DNA of 64,000 nucleotides, taken from Chromobacterium haemolyticum DSM 19808. GTDB taxonomy: Bacteria; Pseudomonadota; Gammaproteobacteria; Burkholderiales; Chromobacteriaceae. The notes beneath the pieces are model-generated. The model saw only the letters and a list, made by a program, of their open reading frames with translations. It was not told the DNA's origin and made no database searches. The stretch covers positions 1 to 64,000 of the forward strand of contig NZ_JONK01000028.1 of the NCBI RefSeq assembly GCF_000711885.1, given 5' to 3'. Position numbers and translations under genes: made by a program. This document shows positions 1 through 9,264 of the stretch, one piece after another. The stretch's first letter is position 1; each line of letters opens with the position of its first letter.

Positions 1-312
1 TTCTCTCGGGCCGCGCCAACCTGATTTTTTTAATGCCAGCTCCAACACGCTTACGCCGTGCAAGTCAGGTTCGGTCCATTTGCGCCAATACGCATAGACG
101 TTCTGCCACTTGGGAAAGTCAGGCGGTAGATAGCGCCACTGACAACCTGTGCGTAGAACATAGAGCACTGCGCAGAACACTTCATACAGATCCAGCTGTA
201 CCGGTTTGGTGTTACGCCGTACGCCACGTAGTAGCGGCTCTATCTGGGCAAACTTTTCTCGACTAATGTCGCTTGGGTAGGATTTTCTCTTCACCAGCCC
301 ATTATCGCTCAC
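1..312 (-). CDS. IS5-family transposase, N-terminal part (truncated by window edge)
   Basis: An open minus-strand frame of 104 codons from GTG at 312 (alternative GTG at 294) to base 1. The product contains YPSDISREKF, IEPLL, and GCQWRYLPPDFPKW followed by YWRKW. This is the N-terminal DUF4096-type region typical of IS5/IS427/IS1031 transposases. The catalytic DDE part would lie outside the window. Many IS5 members make the full transposase by frameshifting between two frames; whether this one does cannot be seen. No stop codon interrupts the visible part. Confidence 0.8.
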   Translation of the reverse strand, partial: MSDNGLVKRKSYPSDISREKFAQIEPLLRGVRRNTKPVQLDLYEVFCAVLYVLRTGCQWRYLPPDFPKWQNVYAYWRKWTEPDLHGVSVLELALKKSGWRGPRE

Positions 313-333
313 AAAAAGATCGTAAACAGGTTC
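1..333 (-). mobile_element. Partial IS5-family insertion sequence, 5' end only
   Basis: The 5' end of an insertion sequence, cut by the window start. The terminal inverted repeat is at 324-333 (GAACCTGTTT on the minus strand), flanked by TAA at 334-336. TIRs of this type with a TNA target fit the IS1031-type subgroup of IS5; the subgroup is inferred. The transposase frame starts 21 bp inside the end. The terminal 17 bp (317-333) are identical to the end of the MITE-like repeat at 18723-18855, so this IS is the probable source of the transposase that moved those repeats. Confidence 0.8.
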
Positions 334-457
334 TAAGACCAAGAGCGGCAGACAAAACCGCTGATGTTGTGTTGCGCCGATTAATGTACTGTCTACGTCG
401 GCGCGCCTTGCCTTAGCCGTAAAACGGAGTTTTGTCAGCCACTCTTAAAACAGGCCC
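334..457. other. Gene-free stretch between IS end and LysR gene
   Basis: No coding frame was recognised. At 447-457 the sequence AAAACAGGCCC directly precedes the TCA that gives the LysR gene its TGA stop. It resembles the right end of the dispersed MITE (GAACAGGCTC followed by TCA or TGA). It may be a relic of an old insertion disturbed by the IS, but the rest of the stretch does not align well with the repeat. Confidence 0.3.
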
Positions 458-1285
458 TCAGTCGGCGGCCAGGGCTTGCTTCAAACGGGCCAGCGCCGGC
501 TTGGCCAGGGCGTCCGGCGCGTAGCACAGGCCGACGCGGCGGCTGAGTTCCGCCTGTTCCAGCCGCACACAGCCCAGCTCGGGGTGGTCCTTGGCCAATC
601 CTTGCGGGACGAAGGCGATGCCGGCGCCGGCCGCGGCCAGCGTCGTCGCCTGTTGCAGGGTGGCGCAACGCGCGGCCACGGCCAACTCTCGCGCCGCCAC
701 GCCCAGCAGACTGGCGAAGCGTTGGTGCGAGGGGTGATCCGGGCAGGCGATCAGGTCCTGGCCCAGCAATTGTCCCGGCCGCAGCAAGGGCTGTGCCGCC
801 AGCGGCGAGTCGGAGCGCATCGCCAGCACATAATCCTCTTCCCACAACGGCAGGAACAACTCGTCCTCGCAACGGTTGGTCTCCTCGTCCAGTCGCGCGT
901 CGCCGGCGCAGCCGGCCGCCAGTTCCAGCAGCAAGCCATCCACCGCACGGTAGGCCGCCGCCAGCACGCGCGCCACGTCGGCCTGCCCCAGGTCCGCCGC
1001 CACGCCCAGCATCAGCGGCTGGCAGTCCTGCCGGCCGCGAAACAGCTGCGTCAAGCTATCGGCTTCCTCCACCAGCCGCCGTGCCGACGGATAGAGCAGC
1101 CGGGCGGCGTCGGTCACCTCCACGCCGCGCGGCTGGCGTTGAAACAGCACGGCCCCCAGCTGTTCTTCCAGTTGTCGGATAGTGGCGGACAGCGCAGGCT
1201 GGCTCAGATAGAGACGCGCCGAGGCCTGGGTGATGTTGCGTTCTTCGAACACGGCGATAAAGGCTTTTAGCGAGCGAATATCCAT
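458..1285 (-). CDS. LysR-family transcriptional regulator
   Basis: 275 aa. The N-terminal winged helix-turn-helix (about residues 1-60) contains SLKAFIAVFEERNITQAS and LSQPALSATIRQLEEQLG, followed by a periplasmic-binding-like effector domain to the end. It is divergent from the short-chain dehydrogenase at 1401 across a 115-bp gap, the usual LysR arrangement, so that gene is its likely target; this is inference from position. The start at 1285 has no strong ribosome binding site. The TGA stop lies next to a MITE-end-like sequence. Confidence 0.85.
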   Translation of the reverse strand: MDIRSLKAFIAVFEERNITQASARLYLSQPALSATIRQLEEQLGAVLFQRQPRGVEVTDAARLLYPSARRLVEEADSLTQLFRGRQDCQPLMLGVAADLGQADVARVLAAAYRAVDGLLLELAAGCAGDARLDEETNRCEDELFLPLWEEDYVLAMRSDSPLAAQPLLRPGQLLGQDLIACPDHPSHQRFASLLGVAARELAVAARCATLQQATTLAAAGAGIAFVPQGLAKDHPELGCVRLEQAELSRRVGLCYAPDALAKPALARLKQALAAD

Positions 1286-1400
1286 AAGTTAAACCGATGA
1301 CAGCGAGTGGAATAAACGATTTTTAGCGGACTTAAGACCGGATTATAGTGCTGCTCAATAGTTTGCCATCAGTTATTTCTATTGCTTAAGGAGTGTTGTC

Positions 1401-2123
1401 ATGAGTCAAGACTTGATCGTCATCACCGGCGCCAGTTCCGGCATCGGCGCCGCCACCGCCCGCTTGCTGTCGCAGCAAGGGCATCCGCTGCTGTTGCTGG
1501 CGCGCCGGATCGAGCGCCTGGAGGCGTTGGCGTTGCCGAATACGCTGTGTCGCGCGGTGGACGTGACCGACCGGGCCCAGTTGGCCGCCGCGGTGGCGGA
1601 GGCGGAGGACCGTTTCGGGCCGGTAGACGCCATCGTGAATAACGCCGGCGTGATGCTGCTGGGACAGATGGCCGAACAAGCGCCGGAAGAGTGGAAAACC
1701 ATGTTCGACGTTAATGTGCATGGCCTGCTCAACGGCATCCATGCGGTGCTGGGGGGCATGGTGGAGCGCAAGCGCGGCACGGTGATCAATATCAGCTCGG
1801 TGGCCGGACGCAAGACCTTCCCCAATCATGTGGCGTACTGCGGCACCAAGTTCGCGGTGCACGCGATGTCGGAGAACTTGCGCGAGGAGGTGGCGGACCA
1901 CGGCGTGCGGGTGGTGACGATTGCGCCGGGCGCGGTGGACACCGAACTGCTGTCGCATACCAGCAGCGAGGCGATCAAGGCTGGCTATGAGGCCTGGAAA
2001 CAGGAGATGGGCGGCGTGCTGGCGGCGGAAGACGTGGCTCGCGCCATCGTCTACGCTTATCAGCAGCCCCGGAACGTGTGCATCCGCGAGATCGTGCTGG
2101 CGGCGACGCGGCAGCAGCCCTGA
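1401..2123 (+). CDS. Short-chain dehydrogenase/reductase (classical SDR, YdfG-like)
   Basis: 240 aa NAD(P)-dependent oxidoreductase. It has the Rossmann cofactor motif TGASSGIG near residue 10, NNAGV near residue 80, and a catalytic YCGTK with upstream Ser (INISSVAGRK). An ATG preceded by AAGGAG gives a confident start. The closest general type is the serine/3-hydroxy acid dehydrogenase group, but the substrate cannot be read from sequence. It is probably controlled by the divergent LysR gene. Its TGA stop (2121-2123) is the left target duplication of a MITE insertion. Confidence 0.85.
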   Translation: MSQDLIVITGASSGIGAATARLLSQQGHPLLLLARRIERLEALALPNTLCRAVDVTDRAQLAAAVAEAEDRFGPVDAIVNNAGVMLLGQMAEQAPEEWKTMFDVNVHGLLNGIHAVLGGMVERKRGTVINISSVAGRKTFPNHVAYCGTKFAVHAMSENLREEVADHGVRVVTIAPGAVDTELLSHTSSEAIKAGYEAWKQEMGGVLAAEDVARAIVYAYQQPRNVCIREIVLAATRQQP

Positions 2124-2266
2124 GAACCTGTTCCTAGTCTGCTGCGCTTCGTGGAGCGTTGCACGGTGAGTACAAGCTCAAAATACTCATGTACCCCTCG
2201 ACCATTCCGCTTTTTCGCTCGTTTTCGCCTTGTCTCGCCCTGGCTCGCGAGACTTTGAACAGGCTC
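2124..2266 (+). mobile_element. MITE-like element, copy 1
   Basis: A 143-bp element with terminal inverted repeats GAACCTGTTC (2124-2133) and GAACAGGCTC (2257-2266). It is flanked by a perfect TGA duplication at 2121-2123 and 2267-2269. The left TGA is the stop codon of the SDR gene. The centre has the family's conserved ATGTAC block. No coding capacity. It fills the gap between two convergent genes. Confidence 0.85.
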
Positions 2267-2276
2267 TGAGAAGCTG

Positions 2277-3041
2277 TCAGTCCGCCACGTACAGCTGAGT
2301 CTCCGCTTCCCGCATCAGCTCGACGACGGCGGGCGGCGGCGGCTGGTCGGTGAATAGCGCGTCTATCTGCGACAGATGGCCCAGCTCCACCAGGGCCGGA
2401 CGGTCGAACTTGCTGTGGTCGGCGGCCAGGAACACATGGCGTGATTGCTGAATGATGGCTTCGGCGCTGCGTACTTCGCGGTAGTCGTAATCGCGCAGCG
2501 TGCCGTCAAGCTCGATGCTGGAAATGCCGATGATGCCGTAATCGACTCGGAACTGGCGGATCAGCTGCACCGTGGCTTCGCCGGTGATGCCGCGGTCGCG
2601 TTTGCGCAGCATGCCGCCCAGCACGATGACTTCGCAGTCCGGGTAGTCGCACATGGTGTCCGCCACGTGCAGATTATTGGTGATCACCCGCAGGCCGCGG
2701 TGCTGGTGCAGCGCCTTGGCCACTTCCTCGGTGGTGGTGCCCAGGTTGATGAACAGGGAGGCGTTGTCCGGGATGTGGCGCGCCAGGCATTCGGCGATGC
2801 GGCGTTTTTCGTCTATGCACAGCACTTGCCGCGCCTGGTAGGCCACGTTTTCCACGCTGGACAGCACGCTGGCGCCGCCGTGATAGCGTTGCAGCAGCTG
2901 GTGCTCGGCCAGCAGCGCGATGTCGCGGCGTATGGTCTGCCGGGTGACGGAGAAGTGTTCGGCCAGCTTTTCCACGCTGACGTAGCTATCGCGTTTGACC
3001 ATGGCCAGCAGTTCCTGCTGGCGTTGATTCAGAATGAGCAT
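2277..3041 (-). CDS. glpR: DeoR-family repressor, GlpR-like
   Basis: About 254 aa. The N-terminal DeoR helix-turn-helix (LNQRQQELL, VEKLAEHFSVTRQTIRRDI) is followed by a sugar-phosphate sensing domain with INLGTTTEEVAKAL, ITNNLHVADTM and FLAADHSKF. The overall pattern matches glycerol-3-phosphate regulon repressors. ATG at 3041 is preferred over TTG at 3050 because homologues usually begin MLILNQRQ; no strong SD is visible. It lies downstream of the FAD oxidoreductase on the same strand. No glpD, glpF or glpK is visible nearby, so the glycerol role rests on family resemblance. Confidence 0.75.
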   Translation of the reverse strand: MLILNQRQQELLAMVKRDSYVSVEKLAEHFSVTRQTIRRDIALLAEHQLLQRYHGGASVLSSVENVAYQARQVLCIDEKRRIAECLARHIPDNASLFINLGTTTEEVAKALHQHRGLRVITNNLHVADTMCDYPDCEVIVLGGMLRKRDRGITGEATVQLIRQFRVDYGIIGISSIELDGTLRDYDYREVRSAEAIIQQSRHVFLAADHSKFDRPALVELGHLSQIDALFTDQPPPPAVVELMREAETQLYVAD

Positions 3042-3099
3042 AAGCGGCAAGGCGGCGGGTTGAGACCGTCCGATTGTAAGCGGACAACTCCTCCCGGCG

Positions 3100-4194
3100 C
3101 TATGCCGTCAGCGTTGCCGCCGCGTATTCGGCCAGCGCCAGGCTGGCGGTGAGGCCGGGGGATTCGATGCCGTAGAGCTGGAGCAGGCCAGGCACGCCGT
3201 GCTGCGCCGGCCCCTGGACCAGAAAGTCCGCGTCCGCCGCTCCAGGGCCGGCGATTTTGGGACGGATGCCGGCATAGGCCGGGGCCAGCGCCTGTTCGGG
3301 CAAGGCCGGCCACCAGCGGCGGACGCCGGCGTAGAAGCGGTCGGCGCGGGCTGGGTCCACTTGGTAGTCTATGCGGTCCACCCATTCCATATCCGGGCCG
3401 AAACGCGCCTGGCCGGCCAGGTCCAGCGTCAGATGCGTGCCCAGGCCGCCGGCCTCGGGCAGCGGATAGATCAGGTGCTGGAACGGCGAACGGCCCTGCA
3501 GCGCGAAATAGGCGCCGCGCGCGTAATAGGGGGTGGGGATGGTTTCACGTGGAACCCCGGCCAGACTGGCCGCAACCCGCGGCGCCCAGAGGCCGGCAGC
3601 GTTGACCACCAAGCGCGCCTGGAGCCGCATGCCGGCGATGTCCAGCTCCAGCCCGTCGCCCGCTACACGGCCGCCGTGCAGCGGCGAGTTCAGCGCCAGC
3701 GTCGCGCCATGAGCCTCGGCGTCAGCCAGCAGGGCCAGCATCAGGCCGTGGCTGTCCAGGATGCCGGTGGACGGCGACAGCAGTGCGGCGTGGGCTTGCA
3801 AAGCCGGCTCCAGGGATTGCAGTTGCTCCGCGTCCAGCCAGCATAGGTCGGTCACGCCGTTGGCGGCGGCGCGTTGTTGCAAGGCTTGCAGACGCGGCAG
3901 CTCGGCCTCGTCGACGGCGACAATCAGTTTGCCACAGCGGCGGTGAGGGATGGCGCGCTGGGCGCAGTAGTCGTAAAGCCGCTGGCGGCCGGCTACGCAC
4001 AGCCGCGCTTTCAAGCTGCCGGGCGGATAGTAGAGCCCGGCATGGATGACTTCGCTGTTGCGGCTGGAAGTATGTTGACCGATGGCGCTTTCCGCTTCGA
4101 CGATGACGACTTCGCGGCCGGCCATCGCCAGCTGCCAGGCCACGGCCAGGCCAATCACGCCGGCGCCTATCACCACGCATTCCACGGTTTCCAT
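3100..4194 (-). CDS. FAD-dependent oxidoreductase (DAO family, L-2-hydroxyglutarate oxidase-like)
   Basis: 364 aa. The N-terminal dinucleotide-binding motif [14 protein letters not shown] is followed by [19 protein letters not shown] and [19 protein letters not shown]. This block is typical of the LhgO-like branch of the DAO superfamily, which oxidises 2-hydroxy acids or amines with FAD. The C-terminus has GIRPKIAG and the [21 protein letters not shown]-closing motif. ATG at 4194 is chosen because GGAGAG sits 6 nt upstream; a longer open frame upstream is non-coding. It is downstream of betT (76 nt) and upstream of glpR, possibly one transcript. The exact substrate is unknown. Confidence 0.8.
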   Translation of the reverse strand: METVECVVIGAGVIGLAVAWQLAMAGREVVIVEAESAIGQHTSSRNSEVIHAGLYYPPGSLKARLCVAGRQRLYDYCAQRAIPHRRCGKLIVAVDEAELPRLQALQQRAAANGVTDLCWLDAEQLQSLEPALQAHAALLSPSTGILDSHGLMLALLADAEAHGATLALNSPLHGGRVAGDGLELDIAGMRLQARLVVNAAGLWAPRVAASLAGVPRETIPTPYYARGAYFALQGRSPFQHLIYPLPEAGGLGTHLTLDLAGQARFGPDMEWVDRIDYQVDPARADRFYAGVRRWWPALPEQALAPAYAGIRPKIAGPGAADADFLVQGPAQHGVPGLLQLYGIESPGLTASLALAEYAAATLTA

Positions 4195-4270
4195 CGCGCT
4201 CTCCATGCCGGATTGAATAAGGCATGGTGCGACGCCGCGGCGGCGGCGTCCAGCCCGGCGGCGCACAAGC

Positions 4271-6298
4271 CTATGAGGCGGTGGACTGCGGCTGCCGGCC
4301 GAGGTGGAGGTGGTGCAGATGCCGTTCGTATTGGTCCAGAATGTCGGCGATGATCTGTTCCTTGCGGTAGCTCCACAGGCTATAGACTTGGCCGCCGTCC
4401 TGCAGGTGCACTTCCAGCCGGCAGTCATGGCCGGGCGCGGCGCGGATGGTGAAGGAGGGCGTGGCTGCCACGGCGGCCTGGATGCGGTAGCGAAAGGCGG
4501 CGTCGCCATCGCCGTCGATGAACAGGCCCAGCCGCGGCAGGCCGGTCTGCGGGTCTGTTTCCTCTTCCAGCCGCGCCTTGACGCCGCACTGGCGCAGCAT
4601 GGAGCACACCTCGCGCAGGGCCGGGAGGCAGCTGTGTTCCAGCGTGGTCCGGGCTCGGTCCGGATCCGGATGGCTCAGCGCCCGGCTCAGCCGCTGCTGC
4701 CATCGGCTCAGCCGCCGATCGGCGTGGACGCGGGTACGGCCGGACAGCGAGCCGGCCAGGCTGGCCTGGAGGCTGTCTTCGCGCATGCCTTCGCTTCGCA
4801 GCGCCTTGTACAGCCCGGCCATGATGAAGAACATCACGAAGGAGAACGGCAAGCCCATGATGATGGTGGCGTTCTGCAGCGTGGGCACGCCGCCCACCAT
4901 CAGCATGGACAGCGTCAGGATGCCGATGGCCAGGGACCAGAAAATGCGCAGCCACTTGGGCGCGTCGCTGGCCGGGTCTTTGAGGAAGGAGGTGAAGTTG
5001 CCCAGCACCAGCGCGCCGGAGTCGGCTGAGGTAACGTAGAACAGCAGGCCGGTAACGGTGGCGAGCAGGGCGCTGAAACCCGTCCATGGGTATTGCGCCA
5101 GCAACGAATAGAACGCCCGTTCCGGCGTTTCCATCGCTGTCTTGCCAAAGCCCTGGTTGCCGGACAGCACCAGTTCAAGCGCGCTGTTGCCGAAGATGGA
5201 AATCCAGATCAGCGTGAACACGAAGGGGATGACCAGGGTGCCGATGATGAATTGACGCAGGGTGCGGCCGCGCGAGATACGTGCCAGGAACAGGCCGACG
5301 AAGGGCGCCCAGGCCACCCACCAGGCCCAGAAGAACAGGGTCCAGGCATTCAGCCAGTCCACCGGGCGCTGGAAGGCGAAGGTGTTCAGGGTCATGCCGG
5401 CGAAGCCGTTCAGGTAGTCGCCCACGTTCAGCACCAGGCCGTTGAGGAGGAACACGGTATTGCCGCTGAACAGCACGAACAGTATCAGCAGGATGGCCAG
5501 CAGCACGTTCAGCTCCGAGAGCCGGCGGATGCCCCTGTCCACGCCGGAGACCACGGACAGGGTGGCCATCGCCACCGACAGCAGGATCAGCAAGGCCTGC
5601 GGCAGCACCCCTTCCGGGATGTCGAACATGAAGTGCAGGCCGTAATTGAGCTGCACCACGCCTATGCCCAGCGAGGTGGCGATGCCGAAGATGGTGCCGA
5701 GCACGGCGGCGATGTCTACGCCGTGGCCTAGCGCGCCGTGAATGCGGCGGCCGAAGATGGGATAGAGGGCCGAGCGGATGCTGAGCGGCAATTGATGGCG
5801 ATAGCTGAAATAGCCCAAGGCCATGCCCATCAAGGCGTACATGGACCAACCGGTGATGCCGTAGTGGAACAGGGTCCAGGACATGGCCTGGCGCGCGGCG
5901 GCGTGGGTGCCGGGCGGGCCCTCGGGCGGGGCCAGCAGATGGGTGACCGGTTCCGCCACCGAGAAAAACATGAGGTCGATGCCGATGCCTGCGGCGAACA
6001 GCATCGCGCCCCAGGTGAACAGGTTGTATTCCGGCCGAGAGTGAGTCGGCCCCAGCTTGATGTTGCCAAAGCGGGAGCAGGCGATGACGAGGACAAACAA
6101 GATATAGAGCGTGGCGGCCAGGAAGTAGTACCAGCCAAAGCCTTCGGTGATCCAGCCCAATATCAAGGCCATGGCGCGGGAGGCGGCGTCGGCATCCAGC
6201 ATCGCCCACAGCGCCAGCGCAAGAATGCAGCTGGACGAGCCGAGGAACACCGTGCGGTTGAGGCGATCTGCCGCCCCGGTTTCCGGTAATGCAGCCAT
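4271..6298 (-). CDS. betT: BCCT-family choline/betaine transporter (BetT-like)
   Basis: 675 aa, 12 predicted membrane helices plus a long C-terminal cytoplasmic region (from about residue 510), the size and plan of BetT. The BCCT signature is clear: [19 protein letters not shown] followed by [27 protein letters not shown] lies in the third helix region. The family moves quaternary ammonium compounds such as choline with protons or sodium for osmoprotection. The C-terminal extension is the osmosensing region in characterised BetT proteins. The ATG is preceded by GGGAGA. An FAD oxidoreductase follows, but no betA or betB is visible here. Confidence 0.85.
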   Translation of the reverse strand: MAALPETGAADRLNRTVFLGSSSCILALALWAMLDADAASRAMALILGWITEGFGWYYFLAATLYILFVLVIACSRFGNIKLGPTHSRPEYNLFTWGAMLFAAGIGIDLMFFSVAEPVTHLLAPPEGPPGTHAAARQAMSWTLFHYGITGWSMYALMGMALGYFSYRHQLPLSIRSALYPIFGRRIHGALGHGVDIAAVLGTIFGIATSLGIGVVQLNYGLHFMFDIPEGVLPQALLILLSVAMATLSVVSGVDRGIRRLSELNVLLAILLILFVLFSGNTVFLLNGLVLNVGDYLNGFAGMTLNTFAFQRPVDWLNAWTLFFWAWWVAWAPFVGLFLARISRGRTLRQFIIGTLVIPFVFTLIWISIFGNSALELVLSGNQGFGKTAMETPERAFYSLLAQYPWTGFSALLATVTGLLFYVTSADSGALVLGNFTSFLKDPASDAPKWLRIFWSLAIGILTLSMLMVGGVPTLQNATIIMGLPFSFVMFFIMAGLYKALRSEGMREDSLQASLAGSLSGRTRVHADRRLSRWQQRLSRALSHPDPDRARTTLEHSCLPALREVCSMLRQCGVKARLEEETDPQTGLPRLGLFIDGDGDAAFRYRIQAAVAATPSFTIRAAPGHDCRLEVHLQDGGQVYSLWSYRKEQIIADILDQYERHLHHLHLGRQPQSTAS

Positions 6299-6405
6299 GT
6301 TGGGGTCTCCCGATGCTAGCGCAAGGCAAGGCTGAGACTAGCATCGGCAACCGGCGGGGGCTGGTCAGAATGCGACGCGGGGGCGAGCGCAGGCGACCGG
6401 ACGCG

Positions 6406-6429
6406 AAAAAGCCGCCCGTGGGCGGCTTT
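6406..6429 (-). terminator. Rho-independent terminator of the M24 peptidase gene
   Basis: On the minus strand a GCCGCCC/GGCGGC hairpin with a 3-nt loop is followed by five T residues. It starts 20 bp past the peptidase stop codon and ends about 110 bp before the betT start. Confidence 0.75.
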
Positions 6430-6449
6430 GGAGTTGTGTGGCGACCGGC

Positions 6450-7838
6450 TCAACCCGCCATCGCGGCTTCGATTTCCTCCACCGTTTTGGGAATCGGCGC
6501 GCCCAGCACGCGGCTGCCGTTGGCGGTGACCAGCACATTGTCTTCGATGCGGATGCCGCCGAAGTCGCGGTATTCGCGGAATTTGTCGTAGTTGATGTAC
6601 TGGCTGTGGCGGCCTTCGGCGGCCCAGGCTTCGATCAGCGCGGGGATGAAGTACATGCCGGGCTCCACCGTCACCACCATGCCTTGTTTCAGCGGCTTGC
6701 CCAGGCGCAGGTAGCCAAGGCCGAACAGCGGGCTGCGCTCGGTGTCCTCGCCGTAGCCCACCAGATCTTCGCCCAGCCCTTCCATATCGTGCACGTCCAT
6801 GCCGATCTGATGGCCGAGGCCATGCGGGAAGGCGATGGCGTAAGCGCCGGATTCGACGATATCGTTGGCGTCGCCGCGGAAGAAGCCCAGCGCGCTCATT
6901 CTTTCCACCATCAGGCGCGCGGACAGCTTGTGCACGTCCAGATAGCGCACGCCCGGCTTCATCGCTTCGATGGCGGCCAGCTGCATGTCCAGCACGATGT
7001 TGTACAACTCGCGCTGGCGCGGACTGAATTTACCGCCCACCGGGAAGGTGCGGGTGATGTCGCTGGCGTAGCCGCCGCCGGAGGTACAGCCGGTGTCGTT
7101 CAGCGCCAAGTCGCCGCTTTCCAGACGGTTGTCGTGGTGATGGTTGTGCAGCACTTCGCCGCGGCGCGAGAAGATGGACGGATAGGCTAGTTGCCAGTCG
7201 CGGCGGCGCATGATGCCTTCCATCTCGCCCACTACCTCGTATTCCATCACGCCGGGTTTGGCGTGGCGCATTGCGGCGATGTGCATGTCGCGGGTCACCG
7301 CCAGCGCCGCTTCCATTTCGGCGATTTCCTCGTCTCCCTTGATCTCGCGCAGCGCCACCACGGCGTGGGTCAGCGGCGCGGAGAAACCTTCCTTGACCTG
7401 GGCCGGATGAACGTTCAGCAGGCGGCCCATTTCGATCAGGGTTTCGCCGCGGTACGGCGCCAGGTAATGCACGGCGCGGCCGGCGGCGCGCGCGGCGGCT
7501 ACCGTGGAGGCCAGGTTGGCGTAGGCGTTGCTGCGGTCCAGGCCGGCCAGCGCGGCGCGCTCGGCCAGGCTGGGCAGCGGGCCGGTCCAGACGATGTCTG
7601 CCACGTCCGGGTCGTTGCCGAACAGCGTCGCTTCGCCGCTGTCGGCGTCGATGACGCCGGCCAGGCCCGGCTCGTTCAGGCCGAAGAAATAACGGAAGCT
7701 GGAGTCCTGGACGAAGGGCAGGGTGTTGTCGTGGTAGTTCATCGGCGAATCGACATTGCCGACAAACAACAGCAGGCCGGACAGGCCGGCCGCTTGCAGA
7801 CGGGCGCGGCGTTGCGCGTATACGGTGGCAGCGAACAT
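6450..7838 (-). CDS. Xaa-Pro aminopeptidase family metallopeptidase (M24B)
   Basis: 462 aa. An N-terminal creatinase-like domain (residues 1-170) is followed by a pita-bread M24 catalytic domain. All five expected metal ligands are visible: Asp in NDTGCTSGGGYASD and again in SDITRTFPV, His in HGLGHQIGMDVHD, Glu in VTVEPGMYF and Glu in GGIRIEDNVLV. It cleaves N-terminal residues preceding proline in peptides. ATG at 7838 is chosen for the GAGGAAACC upstream; the longer frame is spurious. It is monocistronic, with its own terminator. Confidence 0.85.
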   Translation of the reverse strand: MFAATVYAQRRARLQAAGLSGLLLFVGNVDSPMNYHDNTLPFVQDSSFRYFFGLNEPGLAGVIDADSGEATLFGNDPDVADIVWTGPLPSLAERAALAGLDRSNAYANLASTVAAARAAGRAVHYLAPYRGETLIEMGRLLNVHPAQVKEGFSAPLTHAVVALREIKGDEEIAEMEAALAVTRDMHIAAMRHAKPGVMEYEVVGEMEGIMRRRDWQLAYPSIFSRRGEVLHNHHHDNRLESGDLALNDTGCTSGGGYASDITRTFPVGGKFSPRQRELYNIVLDMQLAAIEAMKPGVRYLDVHKLSARLMVERMSALGFFRGDANDIVESGAYAIAFPHGLGHQIGMDVHDMEGLGEDLVGYGEDTERSPLFGLGYLRLGKPLKQGMVVTVEPGMYFIPALIEAWAAEGRHSQYINYDKFREYRDFGGIRIEDNVLVTANGSRVLGAPIPKTVEEIEAAMAG

Positions 7839-7942
7839 GGTTTCCTCGAGGGTGGGCAGGGTCCGCCCGGTCGGTCGCCGCGCGGAATATTGTATCCAGT
7901 CCCTTAACTTATCATGCCCGCCGCCGGGCTGCCAGTGCCGGT

Positions 7943-9148
7943 TCAACCACGCTGGACGATGGCGGCTTCGGCCTGCCGGGGCTTGGCCGGGCGCAGGATC
8001 AGCGCCACCGCGCCGCCGGCCAGCAAGGCCCACAGCGGCGCGCCCAGGCCGGCGATGCTGACGCCGGAGGCGGCCACCACGAAGGTGATCAAGGCCGCCT
8101 CGCGACGGCCTTCGTCGGCTAGCGCAGCGCTCAGGGAGGACGCCAGGGTGCCGAACAGCGCCAAGCCGGCGGCGGTGGCCACCAGCGCCTTGGGCAAGGT
8201 CAGAATCAGGCTGGCCAGCGCGCCGCCGGCCACGCCCAGCACCAGATAGAGCGCGCCGCAGATCACGCCGGCCACGTAACGGCGTTTAGGATCGGGATGG
8301 GTTTCCGGCCCGGTGCAGATGGCGGCGGTGATTGCCGCCAGCACCACTCCGTGGCCGCCGAAGGGGGCGGTCAACATCGACACCGCGCCCAGCAGCGACA
8401 CCGGCGAGCGCGCCGGAATGGAGTAGCCGGAGGAGGACAGCACGGCCATGCCGGGTAGGAACTGGCCGGTCAGCGCCACCAGCGCCAGCGGCAGGGCCAG
8501 GTTGAAGAAGGCGCTCCACGACCACTGCGGCGGAGTGAACAGCGGACCGCCGTCGCCGCCATGAGCCGGCAGCGCCTGGAACAGACCTTGAGCCGCCGCC
8601 AGCGCAAGCCCCAGCAGGATGGCGGCCGGCAGCGCGTAACGCGGGAAGAAGCGGCGGCCAACGAAGAACAGCGCGGCCATGCTGACCACCAGCAGCGGGT
8701 CGTGACCAGCGGCGCTGGCCAGTTCCGCGACGAAGCGGAACAGGATGCCGGCCAGCATCGCCGCCGCCAGCGCGGCGGGAAAGACCTTCATCAGCCGGTC
8801 GAACAGGCCGCTGACGCCCAGCAGGGTGACGATGGCGGCGGCGGCCAGGAAGGCGGCCACCGCTTCGCCGTAGGGCACTCCGGGCAGGGCGGCCAGCAAT
8901 AGCGCCGCGCCGGGGGTGCTCCAGGCGGTGATCACCGGAGCTTTCCAGCGCCAGGACAGCCACAGGCCGGCCACGCCGGAACCGATGGAGACCGCCCAGA
9001 TCCAGGACCCGAGCTGGGCCGGGGACAGGCCGGCGGACTGCGCGGCGTGGACGATGATGAGGAAGGGGCCGGAGTAGCCTACCAAGAGGGCCAGCACAGC
9101 GGCCAGCGCGGCGGAGGGCGACAGGTCGCGCCAGAATGAGGACGGCAT
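7943..9148 (-). CDS. benE: BenE-family benzoate/H+ symporter-like membrane protein
   Basis: 401 aa, about 12 hydrophobic segments. It begins MPSSFWRDLSPSAALAAVLA. The family-typical HAAQSAGLSPAQLGSWIWA, FTPPQWSW, LTGQFLPGMAVL and GGHGVVLAAITAAICTGPE are present. BenE proteins import benzoate with protons, although many family members lack a proven substrate. ATG at 9148 is preferred over the far-upstream frame start because it matches homologue N-termini and has AAGAAAG upstream. No ben catabolic genes are adjacent. It is divergent from a MocR-type regulator, a likely controller. Confidence 0.8.
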   Translation of the reverse strand: MPSSFWRDLSPSAALAAVLALLVGYSGPFLIIVHAAQSAGLSPAQLGSWIWAVSIGSGVAGLWLSWRWKAPVITAWSTPGAALLLAALPGVPYGEAVAAFLAAAAIVTLLGVSGLFDRLMKVFPAALAAAMLAGILFRFVAELASAAGHDPLLVVSMAALFFVGRRFFPRYALPAAILLGLALAAAQGLFQALPAHGGDGGPLFTPPQWSWSAFFNLALPLALVALTGQFLPGMAVLSSSGYSIPARSPVSLLGAVSMLTAPFGGHGVVLAAITAAICTGPETHPDPKRRYVAGVICGALYLVLGVAGGALASLILTLPKALVATAAGLALFGTLASSLSAALADEGRREAALITFVVAASGVSIAGLGAPLWALLAGGAVALILRPAKPRQAEAAIVQRG

Positions 9149-9264
9149 GATGCGCTTTCTTGCAATGAAAAGTAGCGCCCAGCCTAGCGCAAGCGCCGGT
9201 CCGCGCCTTCCCACAGCCGGCGTAAACAGTTTATGCTGCGCACAATCTGTTCTATATAACAGCC

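Noticed and set aside
2121-2270. Reading the dispersed repeats as plain rho-independent terminators or REP/BIME sequences
   Set aside because: They are 130-146 bp, have TIRs with TNA duplications, lie also between divergent or same-strand genes, and lack T-runs at stem ends.
3100-4509. N-terminal extension of the FAD oxidoreductase to 4509
   Set aside because: The extra residues are Pro/Arg/Ala-rich, overlap the betT 3' end, and a good start with GGAGAG exists at 4194.
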